A DNA stretch of 10,000 bases from Desulfomonile sp. (GTDB lineage: Bacteria; Desulfobacterota; Desulfomonilia; Desulfomonilales; Desulfomonilaceae): assembly GCA_020216785.1 (NCBI GenBank), contig JAIWNO010000161.1, positions 1 to 10,000 of the forward strand, given 5' to 3'. The notes under the pieces are model-generated. The model was given only the letters and a program-made list of their open reading frames with translations. It ran no database searches and was not told the origin of the DNA. Shown here one piece after another: positions 6,492 to 10,000 of this stretch (its first letter is position 1; each line of letters starts with the position of its first letter). The position numbers and the translations under genes were made by a program.

Positions 6492-6506
6492 CAGGCATTT
6501 TGCCTG
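6492..6506. repeat. Short hairpin CAGGCA-TTT-TGCCTG
   Basis: A perfect 6-bp inverted repeat with a 3-nt loop lies just before the large nested repeat. No T-tract follows on either strand. It may be an edge of the repeat element or chance. Confidence 0.4.
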
Positions 6507-6521
6507 GTGGTACTGATGAGG

Positions 6522-6793
6522 AGTGGGGCCTGCGTCTCTGCCGGCCATTTGGTCAGGATCGGCGCGGAGAAACTGCCTGAAAACTCGGGAGGAGTTGAAA
6601 AGCGTAGCACGACTGAAATTGGAATGCGTCTTTGTCACCCTCACCCCGGCCCTCTCCCAGTGGGAGATGGAGGCGTTGGGAGCCGGTTTCCGGTCCCTCT
6701 CCCTCAGGGAGAAGAGGGTAGGGTGAGGGGGGTCGTGCCACTATTTCACCGTTTCTGGGAGTTTTCAGACACTCTCCGGAGGCCGGCCCCACT
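6522..6793. mobile_element. MITE-like nested imperfect inverted repeat
   Basis: The arms pair in order from outside in: AGTGGGGCC (6522-6530) with 6785-6793; CGGAGA (6565-6570) with 6773-6778; CTGAAAACTC (6577-6586) with 6759-6768; GCACGAC (6607-6613) with 6732-6738; and a core where CCCTCACCCC/CCCTCTCCC (about 6639-6659) opposes GGGAGAAGAGGG-TA-GGGTGAGGGG (6707-6730). The left arm has about 30 nt more than the right between the outer two pairs. No protein is encoded. The core matches a widespread extragenic palindrome type. Movement by a transposase in trans is inference; no target duplication was identified. Confidence 0.6.
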
Positions 6794-6889
6794 ATTCTCT
6801 TCAAGGGCGGGGAGACAACGGGCTACAGCGCATCTGCGAATGGCGTACTGAAGACCGATCTCGGAATTGCGCCGCAGCAGGAGGTGAGT

Positions 6890-7168
6890 CTATCGACCGG
6901 CTTGAACCTGACACCCGCGGAACATTACAAGCTTGTTGGCGCCCTGCTCGGTCCGGTATTGCACCATGACCGATTTGCCGAGAAAGGGTGCCGCCCGTTC
7001 CCTGTCCGCCGGGTCCACTGCAAGCACGAGCTGTTGATCATCGGGAGTGCGTAGGGTGACGGTGGCCAGATCGACACGTTCGAGCTTGCCCGACAACTCC
7101 CCGGCCACACATGGCAAAGGAGCGCACAGAACAAGCGCCAACACCAATCCCTTACAACGACCCTGCAT
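6890..7168 (-). CDS. Small exported protein of unknown function
   Basis: Encodes 92 residues. The ATG at 7168 has GGAGG 8 nt upstream; a frame to 7198 would add ten residues before it and skip this site. Residues 1-23 are a signal peptide: a basic MQGRCK start, a hydrophobic core LVLALVLCAPL, and a likely cleavage at VAG-EL after residue 23. The mature part, about 69 residues, alternates short hydrophobic and polar stretches (GKLERVDLATVTLRTPDDQQLVLAVDP, then VMVQYRTEQGANKLVMFRGCQV), which suggests a small all-beta, OB-like or SH3-like barrel. I do not recognise the family. A periplasmic location is inferred. A strong promoter directly upstream and opposite-strand neighbours show that it is monocistronic. 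Two Cys lie within the signal peptide's hydrophobic part but do not form a lipobox. Confidence 0.7.
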   Translation of the reverse strand: MQGRCKGLVLALVLCAPLPCVAGELSGKLERVDLATVTLRTPDDQQLVLAVDPADRERAAPFLGKSVMVQYRTEQGANKLVMFRGCQVQAGR

Positions 7169-7249
7169 ATCGTTCCCCTCCAACCTGGGAAATCCCATTG
7201 CTGCCGCAAGGATCCGCTCCCGACAGGGAACCGCCGACGGCGGGCCTCA

Positions 7250-7293
7250 CGATCGGCATACTCAACCTTCACAATAAAAATGATAGCCGATCG
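7250..7293. promoter_or_regulatory. Inverted repeat flanking the -10 of the small exported gene
   Basis: CGATCGGC at 7250-7257 and GCCGATCG at 7286-7293 are a perfect 8-bp inverted repeat with 28 nt between. The right half lies in the -35/-10 spacer, and the left half lies downstream of the start site. This placement is typical of an operator pair, though each half-site (CGATCG) is itself palindromic and may be independent. Confidence 0.35.
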
Positions 7294-7308
7294 AACCCAT
7301 TCTTTCAA
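7280..7308 (-). promoter_or_regulatory. Strong sigma70-like promoter of the small exported gene
   Basis: On the minus strand TTGAAA (7308-7303, five of six), a 17-nt spacer and TATCAT (7285-7280, five of six) form a near-consensus promoter. The leader to the ATG at 7168 is about 105 nt. Confidence 0.65.
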
Positions 7309-7334
7309 CCCTTTCAAGCCTCACTGAATAGGCA

Positions 7335-7364
7335 TTGACATCCGAACGGTTCGCGGGCAATAGT
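7335..7364 (+). promoter_or_regulatory. Sigma70-like promoter of gcvH
   Basis: A perfect TTGACA at 7335-7340 is followed by an 18-nt spacer and AATAGT at 7359-7364 (four of six). Transcription would start near 7371, giving a leader of about 78 nt. I see no glycine riboswitch in the leader. Confidence 0.5.
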
Positions 7365-7448
7365 GCGGCACCGGTCCTTAGCCGGGGCGACCCATCCGGC
7401 CCGGCCACCACGAAAAGATCCGGTGATGTGATTGAGGAGGGCGTACTG

Positions 7449-7841
7449 ATGGATTTTCCCGGTGATCGACTCTATTCCGAATACCACTTGTGGGTGAAGC
7501 TGGAACGGAACCAGGCGGCCATAGGCATCACGGCCTACGCCGGGGAAGAGTTGGGTGAAGTGGACTACATTGAGTTGCCGCAACCTGATGACATTATCAC
7601 CAGGAACGCTCCCTTCGGGACAATCGAGACGAGCAAGGCCGTAACCGACCTTATTGCACCAATATCCGGCGTGGTGCTTGAATGCAACACGCCGCTTACC
7701 GAATCCCCCGAAGCCGTTACCGATGACCCGTACGGGGACGGCTGGCTCATCCTGGTGGAACCTTCCGATCCTGACGAAATCGACGAGCTTATGGATGCGA
7801 AATCGTACTCGGAAAAGGTTCGGAGCGCTGCCGAAGAGTAG
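7449..7841 (+). CDS. gcvH: Glycine cleavage system H protein (lipoyl carrier)
   Basis: Encodes 130 residues, the usual H-protein length. H protein carries the aminomethyl group on a lipoyl arm between the P, T and L proteins of the glycine cleavage complex. The lipoyl-lysine motif is FGTIETSKAVTDLIAPISG at 56-74, with the modified Lys63. Other hallmarks are HLWVK (13-17), AIGITAYAGEELGEVDYIELP (24-44) and DPYGDGWLILVE (93-104). The ATG at 7449 was chosen because GAGGAGG lies 8 nt upstream; a TTG at 7335 would add 38 unrelated residues. No gcvP, gcvT or lipoate gene is adjacent, so it is an orphan here. Possible roles are glycine cleavage with partners elsewhere or a dedicated lipoate-assembly carrier. 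Its stop abuts, without a gap, the stop of the opposing tonB-family gene. Confidence 0.93.
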   Translation: MDFPGDRLYSEYHLWVKLERNQAAIGITAYAGEELGEVDYIELPQPDDIITRNAPFGTIETSKAVTDLIAPISGVVLECNTPLTESPEAVTDDPYGDGWLILVEPSDPDEIDELMDAKSYSEKVRSAAEE

Positions 7842-8864
7842 CTACATGATCCGCCGGAAGCTGGACTGCGTGATGTAAATAAATTTTGCCCGCACGCGCA
7901 GGCGCTTGCTCTTGAGCGAAGGCGGGAAAGGATGGTACGGCGCTGCGGACCGGATAGCCTTCACAGCGGACTCGTCGAGAATCGCGGACCCGGAGGAATC
8001 CATGAGGCTCACATTCATGAGCTGTCCGCTGTTGGCAATGAGAAACTCGACCGTAAGCTCTCCGCCGATCCCCGACTGAGCGGCAATGCTCGGGTAGACC
8101 CACACGCCCTCGATCTTGCGCTTCAAGTGGAGCAGGTACGAAAAGAACCCCACCTCGCGGGTGTTGATGTCGACAACGGCTTCTTCCGCGTCCCCGTCAG
8201 GATACAGGTCGCGTCCGTCGCCGACCCCTGAAAGCGCACGAGCGATTTCCTGCCGCGTGGGGCGCAGGTCCACGGATCTGTTCCGGAGCTGCTCCCTGCC
8301 GTTTTGAGCTGTTGCAGGCTTCTTCGTCTCAGGCGTTTTCTTGGCGGCAGGCTTGCGTGACGGCGTTGGTTTAGGCTCGGGCGGCTCCTCAACCTGTTCC
8401 GGCTCAGATTTTTCCAGCTCCTCAGGGGCCTGGGGCGGAGCCAGGGCGGCTATCCGAGGGGGCGGCGCAATGGCCCCGAGAAGCGACCTCGGGGTGGGCT
8501 TGGGAAGGCGCTCCTGTTGGACCGTATGATTTCGATCCGAAATGGCGCTCGCGTCTTCGGGCGGTTTCTCTTCCGCGGACCTGGGGTTGAGAAACTCCAC
8601 TATCCTCACGGGAGTGACGTTTTCGCCCGCCTTGATGAAGCTCTTGGGCGGAGAGACCTTGACTACATGCGGTAGGAGCACAAAAAACGCCACATGCAGG
8701 ACGAGCGCTACCGCGATACCGTATTTTAGATACTGGTCCCCTCGCTCTTCCCTGTACCCGGCAGGAGGCCGAAAGTAATCCGCCTCGTAAGGGACCTCGA
8801 ATTTCGCGTCGCCGTCGAGTACAGCTTCGTCGAGGTCTTCAGGCTTGTCGAGGGGGTGCATCAT
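7842..8864 (-). CDS. TonB-family energy transducer
   Basis: Encodes 340 residues. TonB proteins pass energy from an ExbB/ExbD motor in the inner membrane to outer-membrane receptors. The order is a long acidic cytoplasmic N-terminus (1-47), a single transmembrane helix (48-67, GIAVALVLHVAFFVLLPHVV) containing the His usual in TonB anchors, a Pro/Glu/Lys-rich periplasmic spacer (about 120-190, with runs such as EEPPEPKPTPSRKP), and a TonB C-terminal domain (about 240-331) with EGVWVYP, GGELTVEFLIANSGQL, SGSAILDESAVKAI and PFPPSL. The start is ATG-ATG at 8864, with a weak GAGAGAG before it. The N-terminal extension is longer than in E. coli TonB. No exbB, exbD or receptor gene is nearby. It has a good promoter of its own. 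Spacer length and domain order are normal, and no frameshift is seen. Confidence 0.88.
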   Translation of the reverse strand: MMHPLDKPEDLDEAVLDGDAKFEVPYEADYFRPPAGYREERGDQYLKYGIAVALVLHVAFFVLLPHVVKVSPPKSFIKAGENVTPVRIVEFLNPRSAEEKPPEDASAISDRNHTVQQERLPKPTPRSLLGAIAPPPRIAALAPPQAPEELEKSEPEQVEEPPEPKPTPSRKPAAKKTPETKKPATAQNGREQLRNRSVDLRPTRQEIARALSGVGDGRDLYPDGDAEEAVVDINTREVGFFSYLLHLKRKIEGVWVYPSIAAQSGIGGELTVEFLIANSGQLMNVSLMDSSGSAILDESAVKAIRSAAPYHPFPPSLKSKRLRVRAKFIYITQSSFRRIM

Positions 8865-8899
8865 GCTCTCTCGTCGGGCCTTCGCCCATCCTTTTTTAT

Positions 8900-8928
8900 A
8901 TTATACCACGACCCGAGCGGCGTATCAC
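8900..8928 (-). promoter_or_regulatory. Sigma70-like promoter of the tonB-family gene
   Basis: On the minus strand GTGATA (8928-8923, four of six) is followed by a 17-nt spacer and a perfect TATAAT (8905-8900), then an A/T-rich start region. The leader is about 30 nt to the ATG at 8864. Confidence 0.6.
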
Positions 8929-8973
8929 AGGGCCGGATGAAGCGCCGGAGCGTCGGTTTGCCGGTGCGCGGAC

Positions 8974-9378
8974 TCAGAACACCCTGCTGAATCTGTACCA
9001 GATCGGCCTGAGATCGAAGCCGGCTACGATGAGCCCGTTACGTGTCGCTCTCACTATCACCAAATCAAGCGCCGATCCGTCTTCCCATGAAACGAGCAAT
9101 CTATTTCCCCTTTGACTCCACACCCCCTTCTTTAGTTTCCTTGTCGGGTGAGGTTCTCGGGACACCGTGACGGTCTGGTCCTGGGTGAACCAGTACTGAA
9201 GCTGGTCCGACGGCGGCACCAAAGCCTCATGAGCAACCACCCCCGCGGGCATGGCGGCTACGAGTCTCCACAGTCCGATCACGCAAGGGGCCTCATCTTC
9301 GGCAACGGAAGAGGAGAGGCTCACGGTAGTTATCAAACTTAGCGCTGATGTCAACACCACGATCGAACGCACGGTCAT
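8974..9378 (-). CDS. Small exported protein, possibly lipocalin-like, unknown function
   Basis: Encodes 134 residues. Residues 1-26 form a Sec signal peptide (MTVRSIVVLTSALSLITTVS...) with a likely cut at SVA-ED. The mature part has GLWRLV early, YWFTQDQTVTVS in the middle, GVWSQRGNRLLVSWEDGS near 86-103 and a hydrophobic strand-rich end with IWYRF. This pattern of short strands starting with GxW is like lipocalin-type or related secreted beta-barrel domains that hold small ligands, but I cannot name a family. The ATG at 9378 has a weak GAGG 6 nt upstream. It overlaps the stop of the upstream DUF1848 frame as ATGA, so translational coupling is possible. It probably shares a transcript with that gene, since no clear promoter lies in front of it. 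One Cys (32) remains after processing. Confidence 0.7.
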   Translation of the reverse strand: MTVRSIVVLTSALSLITTVSLSSSVAEDEAPCVIGLWRLVAAMPAGVVAHEALVPPSDQLQYWFTQDQTVTVSREPHPTRKLKKGVWSQRGNRLLVSWEDGSALDLVIVRATRNGLIVAGFDLRPIWYRFSRVF

Positions 9379-10000
9379 CGGGGGCCTCTATCCCACTTGC
9401 CGGAACTCTTGCCCCATTCGGACAGCGAATCCCTGTCATCCCTGCGAAAGCAGGAATCCAGCCGTCTTTCCTGAGTTCCCGCTTCAGCGTGAACGACGGT
9501 TGCTCCCTGGTGCCCTCCTCTCCCGGACAGACGGGCATCATTCCCGGCGGCCGTTATAGCCGCGCCACCCGAAGGATCGAGGGTAGGGGAGTCGGGTCTG
9601 ATGAGCATGAGATTGTTCGCAGCACGCTCAGGCTCCGCGTTGGCGTAGCAGTACACGCACCCATGACCGCATGTCTCATACGCTCCGATATCTCTCGACG
9701 CGACGCAGCGACACTCTTTTCGGGTGGGTGCCGTCTTGAGCGTGCTCAAGGCGTGCTTGCGCTCAACCGAATCCACCACGCGGAAGAGAAACTCCGGGTC
9801 GATGCACCGGGCACTGTCGATGCGGCTTGAAACAAGAAACTCGTGCGAGCACGACAGAAGCTTGATACCACTGCGAGCGGCGATCTCCGCCAATTCCTCC
9901 GCCAGTTCACGGCACTCGGCCTCGGTCGGCCGCGCGTAGTCCGGCACGAGTCGCTCCATATTCCGGATTGTCTTGCGGTAATAGTCGCAGAAGCTGAAGA
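9375..10000 (-). CDS. DUF1848-family protein with CX3CX2C motif (N-terminus outside the window)
   Basis: The frame enters at the right edge, so the start is not visible; about 208 codons are present. The first visible residues (FSFCDYYRKTIRN, then an internal Met at 9959) and SCSHEFLV...GSARCID-like blocks match my memory of DUF1848. The family signature RECxCVxSxDIGAYxTCxHGCxYCYAN is present, with Cys97, Cys101 and Cys104 (counted from the Met at 9959) forming a C-x3-C-x2-C motif like that of radical SAM proteins. The function is unknown. Family members usually end soon after a DPxSPxL-like stretch; here that is RPDSPTLDPS near 9570-9600, yet the frame runs on for about 64 residues through repeat-derived sequence to a TGA at 9375. 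The tail is therefore probably not part of the ancestral protein. Confidence 0.8.
   Translation of the reverse strand, partial: FSFCDYYRKTIRNMERLVPDYARPTEAECRELAEELAEIAARSGIKLLSCSHEFLVSSRIDSARCIDPEFLFRVVDSVERKHALSTLKTAPTRKECRCVASRDIGAYETCGHGCVYCYANAEPERAANNLMLIRPDSPTLDPSGGAAITAAGNDARLSGRGGHQGATVVHAEAGTQERRLDSCFRRDDRDSLSEWGKSSGKWDRGPR
9438..9457. repeat. Dispersed GNRA-loop hairpin repeat
   Basis: CCTGC-GAAA-GCAGG (9441-9454) is a perfect 5-bp stem with a GAAA tetraloop inside a longer TCATCCCTGCGAAAGCAGGA context, extended outward by two further pairs after one mismatch. This is the core of a dispersed repeat very common in Desulfobacterota and many proteobacteria; its translation as WIPAFAGMT in one frame is a known source of spurious proteins. 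It lies inside the 3' part of the DUF1848 reading frame. Confidence 0.75.

Larger units (their letters stand above)
6318..6889. other. 572-bp non-coding stretch with repeats
   Basis: No credible gene is present; open frames here have no family features and are made of repeat sequence. The stretch holds an imperfect dyad at about 6329-6361 (GCTTTT ... AAAAGC), a perfect 10-bp palindrome at 6399-6419, a CAGGCA-TTT-TGCCTG hairpin at 6492-6506, and a large nested inverted repeat at 6522-6793. No U-rich tract marks a clear terminator for the TPR gene. Confidence 0.6.

Noticed and set aside
6507..6851. Open frames over the repeat region as small proteins
   Set aside because: They consist of inverted-repeat sequence, read in several frames on both strands, and lack ribosome binding sites and family features.
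7371..7448. Possible glycine riboswitch before gcvH
   Set aside because: The leader is about 78 nt and lacks the paired conserved blocks of that riboswitch as far as I can see.
9293..9541. Minus-strand frame containing WIPAFAGMT
   Set aside because: This peptide is the known spurious translation of the dispersed GNRA hairpin repeat.
1..10000. CRISPR array, tRNA, rRNA, transposase gene or prophage
   Set aside because: Reading both strands I found no regularly spaced repeats, no cloverleaf with a CCA-type acceptor, no rRNA motifs and no transposase or phage proteins.

Overview
The window reads as chromosomal DNA of a GC-rich Gram-negative bacterium, most likely a sulfate-reducing or syntrophic member of the Desulfobacterota (former Deltaproteobacteria). 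The pointers are an RpoH-type sigma factor, a TonB protein with an inner-membrane anchor, several Sec-exported small proteins, an anaerobe-like biotin synthase, and two dispersed-repeat types common in such genomes (a GNRA-loop hairpin of the CCTGC-GAAA-GCAGG kind and a CCCTCACCCC/CCCTCTCCC palindrome). The taxonomy is inference; no rRNA or other marker gene is present.

Layout. Minus strand, 1-1299: a secreted DUF1615-like protein, cut off at its C-terminus by the window edge, with its own sigma70-like promoter. Minus strand, 1514-2994: a heat-shock pair, hsp20 then rpoH, each followed by a credible intrinsic terminator. rpoH has a separate promoter and a leader with two perfect hairpins. Plus strand, 3285-4310: bioB. 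It converges with, and overlaps by 11 nt, a HAD-family hydrolase on the minus strand (4300-4923). The 386-bp gap that follows holds overlapping, oppositely oriented promoter-like elements. Plus strand, 5310-6317: a membrane-anchored TPR protein. A 572-bp non-coding stretch (6318-6889) holds a palindrome and a MITE-like nested inverted repeat. Minus strand, 6890-7168: a small exported protein with a strong promoter flanked by an 8-bp inverted repeat. Plus strand, 7449-7841: gcvH, which abuts a tonB-family gene converging from the minus strand (7842-8867 region, start at 8864). Minus strand, 8974-9378: a small exported protein. Its start overlaps (ATGA) the stop of a DUF1848 gene that enters from the right edge and whose 3' end seems to run through a dispersed repeat.

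How the genes relate. Apart from the hsp20/rpoH heat-shock pair, the window is a set of mostly monocistronic, functionally unrelated housekeeping and envelope genes: biotin synthesis, a lipoyl carrier protein, a TonB energy transducer and secreted proteins of unknown role. bioB and gcvH both belong to sulfur-containing cofactor biology (biotin, lipoate), but they are 3 kb apart and not in one operon. I see no phage, insertion sequence transposase, CRISPR array, tRNA or rRNA. I found no convincing new multi-gene system. The observations most worth following are the altered auxiliary-cluster ligand set of BioB, the structured rpoH leader, and the DUF1848 gene whose end is built from a repeat.
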